Source: DATAQC01 sp046263055 (lineage in GTDB: Bacteria > Actinomycetota > Acidimicrobiia > Acidimicrobiales > AC-14). Taken from it: a stretch of 55,110 bases of DNA. The notes beneath the pieces are model-generated. The model made no database searches. It saw only the letters and a program-made list of their open reading frames with translations, and was not told the DNA's origin. The translations under genes were made by a program, and so were the position numbers. Positions 24,961-32,661 of this stretch are shown one piece after another; within the stretch, counting starts at the first letter, position 1; every line of letters starts with the position of its first letter. The DNA lies in assembly GCA_046263055.1 (NCBI GenBank), contig JBHELO010000003.1, positions 1 through 55,110 on the forward strand, in the 5' to 3' direction.

Positions 24961-26184
24961 ATGAACCGACTGGCGACGCTGGCGGCCGGGCTGGCGGTGC
25001 TGGCCGCCGCCTGCAGCAGCAGCAAGACCACGTCCTCCGGCCCACCGACCACCGCCGGGCCCAGGAGCCTGGTCATCGCCGTCGGCGGCCCGTTCTCGGG
25101 GGACGGCAAGCCCACCGGCGACCAGATCCGGGCCGGCGCCAAGCTGGCCGCCGACCAGGTCAACGCCACCGGCGGCATCAGCGCCGGCCCCCTGAAGGGC
25201 GCCCGGCTGGTGATCGACGACGGCTTCGATGATGCTGACGACCCGCAGCGGGCGGCCGACGACGTCAAGAAGGCCATCGACGACCCCAAGTACATCGCCT
25301 TCGTCGGGTCCGCCCTCTCCGACGGCTCGGTGGCGGCCGCCCCGTTCGCCAGCCAGGCCGGGCTCAGCTACCTGGCCGCCTACGCCTCGTCGCCCAAGAT
25401 CCTCGACGCCGCCAAAGTGCAGAAGAGCGTGTTCGTGGTGCCCCCCACCTTCCCTGCCTACTCCTTCTCGGTGGCCGACGAGCTGACCAAGGCGGGCTAC
25501 AAGAAGCCGGGGATCATCCACATGACCGGCACCTACGGCGAGGGCGTGGACGGGTTCTTCGTGTCCCGCCTCAAGGACAAGAACATCACGCCGGCGGCCG
25601 ACGAGTCCTTCAAGTTCGCCGACGCCGACCTCACCACCCAGCTGGGGCGCATCAAGGCCGCGGGGGCCGACTCGCTGGTGATGATCGGGCTGTCCGACTC
25701 CGACACCCTGATGCTCAAGCAGGCCGACCAGCTGGGCCTCAAGGTGCCCGCCTACGACCCGTCCGGCGTCACCAACAGCGACGCCTTCCTGAAGAGCGCC
25801 GGGAACCTGGCCAACGGCGTGGTGGGCAACTCGCCCAGCGACGCCCAGCGCAACACCCCGGCGGCCAAGGCCCTGGTGGCCGCCTACACCGCCGCCACCA
25901 AGGAGTCCGTCGTTCCCGACGCCGCGGCCTTCGCCTACGAGGGCGTCCGGGCGGTCGCCGCCGGGTTCGCCGACGGCGCCACGGGTCGGCTCGACCTGTC
26001 CGACCACCTCCACCGCATCTCCATCCCCGACACCGGCGTCGGGCCGCTCAGGTTCGCGCCCGACGGCTCGCGGGTGGGCGGGCGGCTGTGGATCTTCCAG
26101 ATCGTGCAGGGCAAGCCCGTGTTCCACACTGGCTACGAGCAGACGGGGCCCACATCGGTGCGGGAGATCGCCCTCGAACGCTAG
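24961..26184 (+). CDS. livK: LIV-type substrate-binding lipoprotein
   Basis: Extracytoplasmic receptor of the liv transporter, 407 residues. The signal peptide ends in the lipobox LAAAC with Cys18, followed by a Ser/Thr/Pro linker. The periplasmic-binding fold follows with SLVIAVGGPFSGDGKPTGD, FVGSALSDGSVAAAPFA and GTYGEGVDGFF blocks. ATG 24961 has GGAGG eight bases upstream, unlike the leaderless livH. It lies 32 bp after livH. The pocket cannot be assigned to a given ligand by eye. Confidence 0.9.
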   Translation: MNRLATLAAGLAVLAAACSSSKTTSSGPPTTAGPRSLVIAVGGPFSGDGKPTGDQIRAGAKLAADQVNATGGISAGPLKGARLVIDDGFDDADDPQRAADDVKKAIDDPKYIAFVGSALSDGSVAAAPFASQAGLSYLAAYASSPKILDAAKVQKSVFVVPPTFPAYSFSVADELTKAGYKKPGIIHMTGTYGEGVDGFFVSRLKDKNITPAADESFKFADADLTTQLGRIKAAGADSLVMIGLSDSDTLMLKQADQLGLKVPAYDPSGVTNSDAFLKSAGNLANGVVGNSPSDAQRNTPAAKALVAAYTAATKESVVPDAAAFAYEGVRAVAAGFADGATGRLDLSDHLHRISIPDTGVGPLRFAPDGSRVGGRLWIFQIVQGKPVFHTGYEQTGPTSVREIALER

Positions 26185-26211
26185 GAGCCGCCACCGGCCA
26201 CACTGCCCTCC

Positions 26212-27204
26212 GTGGTGAGCAGCCGATGGCGCAGGCCGGTGGCGAGTGGCGCCGCCCTGGTGGCGGTGGTGCTGCTGCCGGTGTGGGTCGGTGGGCGCCA
26301 CGGGTACGGCCTGGGCACCACCGCCGCCATCGGCGTCGTCCTGGCCCTGGGGCTCCAGGTGACGTTCGGCTTCTCGGGCCAGCTGTCGGTGGCCCACGCC
26401 CCGCTGCAGGGCGTCGGCGCCTACGGCGCGGCCTGGCTCATGGTTGAGCACGGATGGTCGTTCTGGGCCGCCCTGGGCCCGGCGGTGCTGGTGGCTGCCG
26501 CCTTCGGGGCGGTCGTCGGGCTGCCGGGCCTGCGGGTGAGGGGCGACGTGCTGGCCCTGGTGACCCTGGGCGCCGGTGAGATCCTCCAGTCGCTGTTCCT
26601 GAACACCAGCCGCTTCACCGGTGGCTACCAGGGCATCGCCGGAGTGCCGCCGGTGACGGTGATGGGCACGCCCCTGGACGACCGGGGGGTGTATGCCCTG
26701 GCCGTCGGCGTGGCACTGGTGGCACTCGCCGCAGTGGTGGCGCTGCGTCGCTCGCCGCTGGGGCGGGCGTGGCTGGCGGACCGCGACGACGAGGTGGCGG
26801 CCCGTGCCCTCGGTGTGCCCACCGGCCAACTCCGCCTCGTGGCCTTCGCGGTGGGCGCCGGGATCGCCGGGGCGGGCGGAGCGGTGTACGCGGTGGAGAA
26901 CGGCTTCGTCTCGTCGGTGTCGTTCGGGCTGGCGCAGACGGTCGTGGTGATCCTGGTGGTGCTGGTGGCCGGCGAAGGTCACATCGGTCGCACGGTGGCG
27001 GCGGCGATCGCCATGGCCGCCGTCCTCGACCGGCTGTCGGCCTACGGCGACGTGTCCGAGGCGGTCACCGGCGTGGTGATCCTGATCGTGGTGGCCGTCC
27101 GCCTGGGGCTGGCCGGGGCGGCCGGGGAGAGGGTGCGCTCCTGGCTGCCCGCTCGGCCGGTGACGCCCGGCCCGCCGGCCGCACCGGCGACGGTGGGTCG
27201 ATGA
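26212..27204 (+). CDS. livM: Branched-chain amino-acid-type ABC permease LivM
   Basis: Second membrane subunit, 330 residues with about nine hydrophobic segments. It has QVTFGFSGQLSVAHAPLQG (LivM signature near the second helix), GLPGLRVRGDVLALVTLGAGE and the coupling loop RSPLGRAWLADRDDEVAARA. Start GTG 26212 or 26215. The stop overlaps livG as ATGA (27201-27204), so translation is coupled. Confidence 0.9.
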   Translation: MVSSRWRRPVASGAALVAVVLLPVWVGGRHGYGLGTTAAIGVVLALGLQVTFGFSGQLSVAHAPLQGVGAYGAAWLMVEHGWSFWAALGPAVLVAAAFGAVVGLPGLRVRGDVLALVTLGAGEILQSLFLNTSRFTGGYQGIAGVPPVTVMGTPLDDRGVYALAVGVALVALAAVVALRRSPLGRAWLADRDDEVAARALGVPTGQLRLVAFAVGAGIAGAGGAVYAVENGFVSSVSFGLAQTVVVILVVLVAGEGHIGRTVAAAIAMAAVLDRLSAYGDVSEAVTGVVILIVVAVRLGLAGAAGERVRSWLPARPVTPGPPAAPATVGR

Positions 27205-28022
27205 CCGCCGGCAGGGCGGGCCCTGGCAGCGGCAGCCGGGCCGAGGGGCGGGAGGGTCTGTCGACGTGCGGCCTGGTGCTCGACTCCGTGGCCCGGGACT
27301 TCGCCGGCGTGCATGCGGTGGCCGGCGTCTCGCTGGCCCTGGTCCCCGGCGAGGTGCTGGGCCTGGTGGGGCCCAACGGGTCGGGCAAGACCACGCTGGT
27401 CAACCTGGCCAGCGGGGCGCTGGTCCCGTCGTCGGGGCGCGTGGTGGTGGACGGCACCGACCTCACCGGCGCCGGGCCGGGCCGCTACTCGGCCGCCGGG
27501 GTGGTCCGCACCTACCAGGCCCTGCGCCTGTTCGAGGGGATGACGGTGCTCGACAACGTGATGGTGGGGGGCCAGCGCGGCGTGCGCCCGTCCTTGGCCG
27601 GGGCGTGGGCCCGGCCGCCCGGGTTCCGCCGCCGGGAGCGGGCATTGCGGGACGCGGCCATGGCCGCCCTGTCCGAGGTGGGCATGGACGGGTACGCCGC
27701 CGCCCCGGTGGGTGCCCTCTCCCACGGCCAGCGCCGGCGGGTGGAGCTGGCCCGGGCCACCGCCGCCCGGCCCCGCTTCCTCGTGCTCGACGAGCCCGGC
27801 GCCGGCGTGGACCCCGACCAGCTCGGCGCGTTGGCCGCCCTGGTGGCTCGCCGCCGCGACGACGGCGCTGCGGTCCTCCTCGTGGAGCACGACCTCGGCC
27901 TCGTCGAACGCCTCTCCGACCGGGTGGTGGGGATGGCCGGCGGCCGGGTGGTGGCTTCTGGCCCCTTCGCCGAGGTGGCCGCCCACCCCGCGTTGGCGCC
28001 TCACCTGCACCCCGCAGGGTGA
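27201..28022 (+). CDS. livG: LIV-type ABC ATPase LivG
   Basis: Nucleotide-binding subunit, 273 residues. Walker A is GPNGSGKTTL, the Q-loop region is RTYQALRLFEGMTVLDNV, the ABC signature is variant (LSHGQRRRVELARA), Walker B is FLVLDEPGAGVD, and the H-loop is VEHD. LivG-type spacing is clear. ATG 27201 overlaps the livM stop. The first 20 residues are Gly/Arg-rich and may not be structured. The stop overlaps livF as GTGA. Confidence 0.9.
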   Translation: MTAGRAGPGSGSRAEGREGLSTCGLVLDSVARDFAGVHAVAGVSLALVPGEVLGLVGPNGSGKTTLVNLASGALVPSSGRVVVDGTDLTGAGPGRYSAAGVVRTYQALRLFEGMTVLDNVMVGGQRGVRPSLAGAWARPPGFRRRERALRDAAMAALSEVGMDGYAAAPVGALSHGQRRRVELARATAARPRFLVLDEPGAGVDPDQLGALAALVARRRDDGAAVLLVEHDLGLVERLSDRVVGMAGGRVVASGPFAEVAAHPALAPHLHPAG

Positions 28023-28699
28023 GCATCGCCGGGGCCACGGGCGCCGCCCGGCTGTCGGTCCGGGGCCTGGAGGCGGGCTGGGAGCGGGCGCCGGTGGTGC
28101 GGGGCGCCGACCTCGACGTGGGCGCTGGCGAGGTGCTGGCCCTGTTGGGCGGCAACGGCTCGGGCGAGTCCACGCTGCTGTGGGCGTTGGCCGGGCTGCT
28201 GCGAGCCCGGCGGGGCCGGATCAGGGTGGATGGCCGGCGGGTGGACGGGTGGGGCGCCGAGCGGCGGGCGGCCCTCGGGCTGCGCCTGCTGCCTCAGTCG
28301 GTGCGGGTGTTCCCGTCGCTCACGGTGGCCGAGAACCTCGACGTCGTCGACCTCGCCGCCCGGCCGCCCGACCCGGCGGGGTCACAAGCCGTGCGCCAGG
28401 GCTGGCTGGATCGGTTCCCGGAGCTGGGGAGCCGCCGTGACCACCCGGCGGCGTCGCTGTCGGGCGGCGAGCAGCAGCTCCTGGCCATCGGCCGGGTACT
28501 GGCCACCCTGCCTCGCGTTCTCCTGCTCGACGAGCCCACCGCCGGCCTGTCGGCGGGCCGGACCGAGGGGTGCGCCCGGGCCATCGCCGAGGTCGCGGCG
28601 GCCGGCGCGGCGGTGGTCCTAGTGGAGCAGAACGTGGAGGTCGCCTCCCGGCTGGCCACCCGCACCCTCCACATGCACGATGGCGCCCCGTCGCCCTGA
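28019..28699 (+). CDS. livF: LIV-type ABC ATPase LivF with altered Walker A
   Basis: Second nucleotide-binding subunit, 226 residues from GTG 28019. The signature LSGGEQQLLAIGRVL, Walker B VLLLDEPTAGLS and switch VLVEQN are normal for LivF. The Walker A loop reads GGNGSGESTLL: the lysine that binds the ATP phosphates is Glu (codon GAG instead of AAG, one transition). This should cripple ATP hydrolysis at one site. LivF and LivG form a heterodimer, so one degenerate site might be tolerated. A sequencing error is also possible. The C-terminus ends within the 15-bp repeat array. Confidence 0.9.
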   Translation: MSIAGATGAARLSVRGLEAGWERAPVVRGADLDVGAGEVLALLGGNGSGESTLLWALAGLLRARRGRIRVDGRRVDGWGAERRAALGLRLLPQSVRVFPSLTVAENLDVVDLAARPPDPAGSQAVRQGWLDRFPELGSRRDHPAASLSGGEQQLLAIGRVLATLPRVLLLDEPTAGLSAGRTEGCARAIAEVAAAGAAVVLVEQNVEVASRLATRTLHMHDGAPSP

Positions 28700-28748
28700 G
28701 AACCGTCGCCCCGAGACCCGTCGCCCTGAGAACCCTCGCCCTGAGAAC
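28689..28748. repeat. Four tandem 15-bp repeats across the livF stop
   Basis: Four adjacent 15-mers of consensus CGTCGCCCTGAGAAC occupy 28689-28703, 28704-28718, 28719-28733 and 28734-28748, with one to three changes each. The first copy contains the livF TGA. In another frame the array would encode RRPEN-type pentapeptides, but no gene uses that frame. Confidence 0.75.
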
Positions 28749-28838
28749 CCTGCTCCCCGCCCGACCGGCCTGGCGCGTGGAGCGGGGGGATACGCCCGCG
28801 CTCGGCGCGCCGGAGCGTGGTGCGAGCCCTCGGCGCGG

Positions 28839-29447
28839 TCAGGGCGCGGGCGGCGGGAGCGGGTCGATGCCCAGGTCGCGGTAGGTGGCGAGGGGAGCGT
28901 AGGGCACGCCCCGGGCGGCGAGGGCGGGGGCGGCGGTGTCGCCCCTGTCCACCAGGGTCACGGCCAGCACCGCGGTGGCGCCGACCTCCTCCACCGCGTC
29001 GAGCGCCTCCAACATGGCCCGCCCGGTGGAGGTGACGTCCTCGGCGATCACCACTTCCGCCCCCGGGCCCAGCTCGGCCCCCTCGATGCGCCGGCCCCGG
29101 CCATGGCCCTTCGCCTCCTTGCGCACCGAGAACCAGCGGCAGCCCGACACCACCGCCACCGAGTAGGCCAGTGGGTCGGCGCCCATGGTGAGGCCTCCCA
29201 CCGCGTCGAAGACGATGCCGAGCTCGTCGGCCGACGCCACCACCGCCTCGGCCGCCAGCCGCAGGTCGGGCCCTGCCGCCAGGGCACGCTTGCCGTCCAC
29301 GTAGTCCGAGCTCCAGCCCCCCGACGACAGCTGGAAGGGCTCGTCCCGGCGGACGTAGCCCCGGACGCGTACCACCTCGAGCACCCGGCGGCGGAGGTCG
29401 GCGGCGCGGGCGGCGGGGCCGTCGCCGGGAGAGGGGACGGGGGCCAC
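28839..29447 (-). CDS. pyrE: Orotate phosphoribosyltransferase
   Basis: Converts orotate and PRPP to OMP in pyrimidine synthesis. The PRPP-binding motif is VVIAEDVTSTGRAMLEAL. The substrate side includes SSGGWSSDYVDGKRAL, VGGLTMGADPLAYSVAV and FSVRKEAKGHGRGRRIEG (mobile loop). Length is 202 residues, normal for the family. GTG 29447 is the start that leaves a short leader region shared with the divergent methyltransferase; the upstream CACCAT is an imperfect -10. The gene stands alone, with no other pyr genes in view. Confidence 0.93.
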   Translation of the reverse strand: MAPVPSPGDGPAARAADLRRRVLEVVRVRGYVRRDEPFQLSSGGWSSDYVDGKRALAAGPDLRLAAEAVVASADELGIVFDAVGGLTMGADPLAYSVAVVSGCRWFSVRKEAKGHGRGRRIEGAELGPGAEVVIAEDVTSTGRAMLEALDAVEEVGATAVLAVTLVDRGDTAAPALAARGVPYAPLATYRDLGIDPLPPPAP

Positions 29448-29498
29448 GCCGCCATGGTGGCACGCCGGGAGGGGTGGGCTGCCGGCCTGGGCGACCGG

Positions 29499-29504
29499 TA
29501 CCAT
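29499..29504 (+). promoter_or_regulatory. -10 hexamer TACCAT for the methyltransferase gene
   Basis: TACCAT on the plus strand lies nine bases before GTG 29514, with no Shine-Dalgarno sequence. This decides for GTG 29514 over ATG 29454, which lies upstream of the box. Confidence 0.55.
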
Positions 29505-29513
29505 CCGCCGGGC

Positions 29514-30194
29514 GTGCGCGGTTCCGACCACTTCTGGACCGGTCCGCGCCAGGTGCTCGTGCACCGCCTCGTCCGCCACCGCCTGCCGGTGGGGTCGCTG
29601 GTCGTGGACGCCGCCTGGAACCCCGGCTCGCCGCTGGCGTGGTTGGCCCCCGACTTCCCGACGCTGGCCGTGACACCCGAACCCCGAGGGCTGGACCCCG
29701 GCCGTGGTGTGGCCGTCGTGCAGGCCGACGTGTGCCGGCTCCCGGTGGCCGACGCCAGCGTGGACGCCGTCCTGCTCCTGGACGTGCTCGAACGCATGGA
29801 CGACGACGGGCCGGCACTGGAGAGCGCCACCCGGGCGTTGCGCTCGGGCGGCCTGTTGATGGTGGCGGTGCCCCACGACCCCCGGTTTTGGAGCGCCCAC
29901 GACGAGCGCGCCGGGCATCGTCGCCGCTACACCGGATCGGCACTCGCCGCCACCTTCCGAGACCTCGGCATGGTGCCCGAGCACCTGCGCTACTTCCAGT
30001 TCCTCCTGTTGCCCCTGTTCGCCGCCAACCGCCGGCGGTCCCGTCGGCGGCCTCGCGTGCTGGAGCGGGAGGCGGCGCCCGGTCCCGGGGTCAACCGGGC
30101 CCTGGCCGCCGTCAACCGCCTGGAGGTCGAGTCGTCCACCCGCCTGCCGTGGCCCACCGGGTCCACAGTGCTGGCCCTGGGCCGCAAGCCCTGA
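29514..30194 (+). CDS. SAM-dependent methyltransferase (class I)
   Basis: 226 residues. SLVVDAAWNPGSPLAW takes the place of the SAM motif I, followed by VAVVQADVCRLPVADASVD and AVLLLDVLERMDDDGPALE. ATRALRSGGLLMVAVPHDPRF (motif III) and a HRRRYTGSALAATFRDLGM tail complete the UbiE/Methyltransf_11 pattern. The glycine-rich SAM loop is atypical (AAWNPGS in place of GxGxG). Substrate is unknown; the RYFQFLLLPLFAANRR tail suggests a membrane-bound acceptor, as in polysaccharide or lipid methylation. Confidence 0.75.
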   Translation: MRGSDHFWTGPRQVLVHRLVRHRLPVGSLVVDAAWNPGSPLAWLAPDFPTLAVTPEPRGLDPGRGVAVVQADVCRLPVADASVDAVLLLDVLERMDDDGPALESATRALRSGGLLMVAVPHDPRFWSAHDERAGHRRRYTGSALAATFRDLGMVPEHLRYFQFLLLPLFAANRRRSRRRPRVLEREAAPGPGVNRALAAVNRLEVESSTRLPWPTGSTVLALGRKP

Positions 30195-30526
30195 GCCGTG
30201 CCGGGAACGGGGACGTCGGTGGCGGGGTGCTGTTTCAGGCGGCCGCCGTCCGGGCCGCGGTCACCACCGTCGTCGGCAGGGAGAACGCCCGTCGCACCCG
30301 ATGGGGAAGGTCCTGGCGGAGCCACCGGGACGCGCCCAGGGGCAGGGTGGACAGGATGATCTCGCACTCCCGGCACCGGCCACGCTCCGATCGATCACGA
30401 CGGACCGATCACCGTGACCGGTCCGTGGCAACGACCGGTGGACCCCGCCCTCTCTCTGCAGTATGGCCAAATCAAGGCTGACCCCAATCACTGCCTAGGC
30501 CAAAACTAGCAATGGGCTACCAGGTT
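30195..30526. other. Intergenic stretch with a stem-loop and one gene remnant
   Basis: No intact gene. It holds a short coding remnant on the minus strand (30235-30372) and a dyad CGGACCG (30401-30407) / CGGTCCG (30419-30425) with an 11-nt loop. The stem could end transcription from either side, but no T-tract follows. Confidence 0.5.
30235..30372 (-). pseudogene. C-terminal remnant of a universal-stress-like protein
   Basis: The minus strand reads RECEIILSTLPLGASRWLR, then QDLPHRVRRAFSLPTTVV and a stop at 30235. The block EI-ISTLP-G-SRWLR-DLP-R--R-F--PVTVV is the ending I recall for actinobacterial UspA-like or related stress proteins. There is no start codon or upstream domain. It is therefore a fragment of about 45 codons. 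Confidence 0.45.
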
Positions 30527-30913
30527 TCAGGTGCTGCGTTCTCGAAGCGTCGCGACGGCCGCTTCCTCCAGGCGGTCACGGACCCACTGCAGGCTGTCGG
30601 GATCGGCCATGTGGTCGTTCCAACCATCCAGGGATGCTTCGAGCGCCTGTCGGTCCTCGGCCCACCCGAGCAACTCCACCTCCAGCGCATCCTCTTTGAG
30701 TGGAAGCGTGAATGTCGCGCCGATGTGAGGATCGAACGCCGTTCGTAACGGAGGCTGCGGCTCGCGCAACACGTAGATCTCTCGCGTCTCCGCGATCCAA
30801 TGGAGGCCGAAGAGGACGGTTGCATCCGTCGCCACTCGCCACTCGAGACCGAAGGCCACCTCAGCCGACTCGCGGCGACGGGCGTCTTCCGCGTAGAACT
30901 CGGTGACGTTCAA
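30527..30913 (-). CDS. Uncharacterised 128-residue protein
   Basis: Begins MNVTEFYAEDARRRESAEV if TTG 30913 is used. It continues FGLEWRVATDATVLFGLHWI, ETREIYVLREPQPPLR, LEVELLGWAEDRQALEAS and ends LEEAAVATLRERST. An alpha/beta soluble protein is likely, with no catalytic motif. TTG 30913 is chosen because TACTCT (30927-30922) lies eight bases upstream. The extension to 31009 adds residues of no clear character. I do not recognise the family. Confidence 0.6.
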   Translation of the reverse strand: MNVTEFYAEDARRRESAEVAFGLEWRVATDATVLFGLHWIAETREIYVLREPQPPLRTAFDPHIGATFTLPLKEDALEVELLGWAEDRQALEASLDGWNDHMADPDSLQWVRDRLEEAAVATLRERST

Positions 30914-30921
30914 GAGCGGAC

Positions 30922-30927
30922 AGAGTA
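30922..30927 (-). promoter_or_regulatory. -10 hexamer TACTCT for the 128-residue protein
   Basis: TACTCT on the minus strand, eight bases upstream of TTG 30913. It fits the leaderless pattern seen at other genes here. Confidence 0.4.
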
Positions 30928-31091
30928 GGGGAGATTCCCGACAGGGGGCAAGGGACGTGGGGTTCCCCGAAGATCGAGAAGCAAGACGAGCTCCCGGTAC
31001 ACGAGGCACGGGTGGGAAGCTCCATATGATGCGGACGGCAACAAGCGTCCGGGCCGCTGGTAGCGCTTCAATCCGGTCCTGACCGGGCAGG

Positions 31092-32105
31092 ATGATTCGA
31101 ATGAGGAACTCCTCGCTCCCTCACGAGGTGCCTGTGGGGGGTGGCCGGACCCAGAAGGCCGCCTTGCTGGGGACGCTCGCCTTCGTTGTGTTTGGTATCG
31201 CGCTCGCCGTGACGCCCGGGGTGAACGCAGCCGGCCGCGCCGTCGGGATCCTGTGCTGCGCCCTCTTCGGCTCCCTCGGCCTGCTCGGTCTCGTCGGGTC
31301 TCGTCGAAGCGACACCGTCTACGTCATCGCCGACGACGGCATTCGCTTCCCAAGGACCGGCTATCCGACCGTCCCGTGGTCTCGGGTTGAAGGGCTGCGG
31401 ATCTACTGGGTGGTTGGCCAGCGGTTCCTGGCCATCGACGTCACGAGTGCCGAGGAGCTCGCCCGCCATCGGGGGCGTCTCGCCCAGCGAGCTCTTCGCT
31501 CGAACCTTCGGAGGGGACGGGGCGCCATTGCCATCAGCGAGCGGCTGGCACCGGGAACGCTCGAGGAACTGGCCATGGAGATCAATCGGCGCCGGCTGAC
31601 GCAGGGAGACGTTGCCGAACCACCCACCGAAACGCCGCCTTCGAAAGCTCGGCGACTCATTGGTGCCCTTGGACGCCCGGCCGCCTTACCCGCACTTCAC
31701 GGTGTCGTCTATCTCGCCAGCCTGAGCGGGACGCAGACGACCAGCCAAGACGTGCGGCGCGTCGCGTTCGCCGTCGCGCTCCTTGCCGGTGCCATCTTCG
31801 TCGCGCGGCGACCAGCCCTCGGCGTACCGCTCGTTGTGGGCACCGAGGCGGTACTCGTTCTTCTGATCATGGGCCTGGGCCACGCAGCCATCAGCCTACG
31901 GATACTCTCTCTGTTCTTTCCCGTTTTGGTCCTTCTGGGGATCGGGATCGCAGCACCTCATGACCTTGGAAGGCGGGCGTCCCTGGCGACAGCCTGCTCC
32001 ACCAGTTCGGCAACCGGAACGAGTCGTCGGACGACGAAGAGTTCCACGCTGCTGTCGACCATCGTCAATCGGAGCCGTCGCACGAGAGCACCCGAGAACG
32101 GGTGA
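31092..32105 (+). CDS. Membrane protein with a PH-like (STM3941-type) domain
   Basis: 337 residues from ATG 31092; ATG 31101 is equally possible. Two hydrophobic segments (AALLGTLAFVVFGIALAV, AVGILCCALFGSLGLLGLV) are followed by a PH-like region, DTVYVIADDGIRFPRTGYP, VPWSRVEGLRIYWV. A second hydrophobic block runs from about residue 200 to 290. The last 49 residues are Ser/Thr/Arg-rich and lie antisense to the PH-domain gene that follows. That tail looks like out-of-frame sequence, so the true C-terminus may have been lost. Confidence 0.6.
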   Translation: MIRMRNSSLPHEVPVGGGRTQKAALLGTLAFVVFGIALAVTPGVNAAGRAVGILCCALFGSLGLLGLVGSRRSDTVYVIADDGIRFPRTGYPTVPWSRVEGLRIYWVVGQRFLAIDVTSAEELARHRGRLAQRALRSNLRRGRGAIAISERLAPGTLEELAMEINRRRLTQGDVAEPPTETPPSKARRLIGALGRPAALPALHGVVYLASLSGTQTTSQDVRRVAFAVALLAGAIFVARRPALGVPLVVGTEAVLVLLIMGLGHAAISLRILSLFFPVLVLLGIGIAAPHDLGRRASLATACSTSSATGTSRRTTKSSTLLSTIVNRSRRTRAPENG

Positions 32106-32518
32106 CGTCCTCGCGGAGCCATGCCAACCGCCCTGACGTCTGACAGCTCGCATGACCACGCCAGTCCGGCGAGGGCAGCGTCAACACGGTTGGGAGTGAA
32201 GACCAGACGGCGGTTCGTAATGCACAGCCGGCCGCCGACCGCCCGCCATCCGTTCTGCTCTCGGTTGGCAAGCACAGAGTGCTCGATGGTTTCATCCGGA
32301 TGAAGGGCCGCGGGTCTCTGCAGAGCGCGTTCGTCGAGCCCGTCGAGCCATCCGAGAAGACCCATCTCCTCAGTGTCACACGCCGACCCGTCGAACTGCA
32401 GCGGCCGGCCGGTGGTGTACGTGACCATCGTGGTGTCGGCGGCGAGGCCGCGGGCAAGGTCGTTGGCAGGTCTCGGCAAGGCTGCTGGGTCGTGCATCTT
32501 GCGCACGCGATTGCTCAT
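31958..32518 (-). CDS. GRAM/PH-like domain protein
   Basis: About 186 residues at most. The core DETIEHSVLANREQNGWRAV, GGRLCITNRRLVFTPNRVD (GRAM-type ITNxRLVF) and LSDVRAVGMAPRGRHPFSG is clear. LRLTMVDSSVELFVVRRL follows. Such domains bind lipids or proteins. ATG 32365 (MGLLGWLDGLDERA) is a shorter start option. Its 3' end overlaps the neighbouring plus-strand gene by 148 bp in a tail-to-tail arrangement, which is unusually long. Confidence 0.65.
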   Translation of the reverse strand: MSNRVRKMHDPAALPRPANDLARGLAADTTMVTYTTGRPLQFDGSACDTEEMGLLGWLDGLDERALQRPAALHPDETIEHSVLANREQNGWRAVGGRLCITNRRLVFTPNRVDAALAGLAWSCELSDVRAVGMAPRGRHPFSGALVRRLRLTMVDSSVELFVVRRLVPVAELVEQAVARDARLPRS

Positions 32519-32616
32519 CCGTTGCTCAAGCAGGCGGGCGATCGCTCATCTTCAGGGGATTCCTAGACCGGGCATCGGTGGGGGGCGGGTCGTGGTGGGC
32601 CGGCCGGGCTTCGAGC

Positions 32617-32653
32617 GACCTGATCGCAGAAGGGACCTGATCGTGGGTAGTGT
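32617..32653 (+). promoter_or_regulatory. znuA-type promoter with paired direct repeats
   Basis: GACCTGATCG occurs at 32617-32626 and 32634-32643, start to start 17 bp apart. The -10 box TAGTGT follows at 32648-32653, eight bases before GTG 32662. The repeats sit where a regulator would contact the promoter. They are not the classical Fur or Zur inverted repeat. Confidence 0.5.
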
Positions 32654-32661
32654 GGGACACC

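Noticed and set aside
23575..26184. 869-residue plus-strand open frame containing livK
   Set aside because: Only the part from 24961 is real (lipoprotein signal and ribosome binding site); the upstream part is antisense to arsR and out of frame with livH.
24820..26982. 720-residue minus-strand open frame
   Set aside because: It lies antisense to livK and livM, is His/Gly/Gln-rich, and has no recognisable domain.
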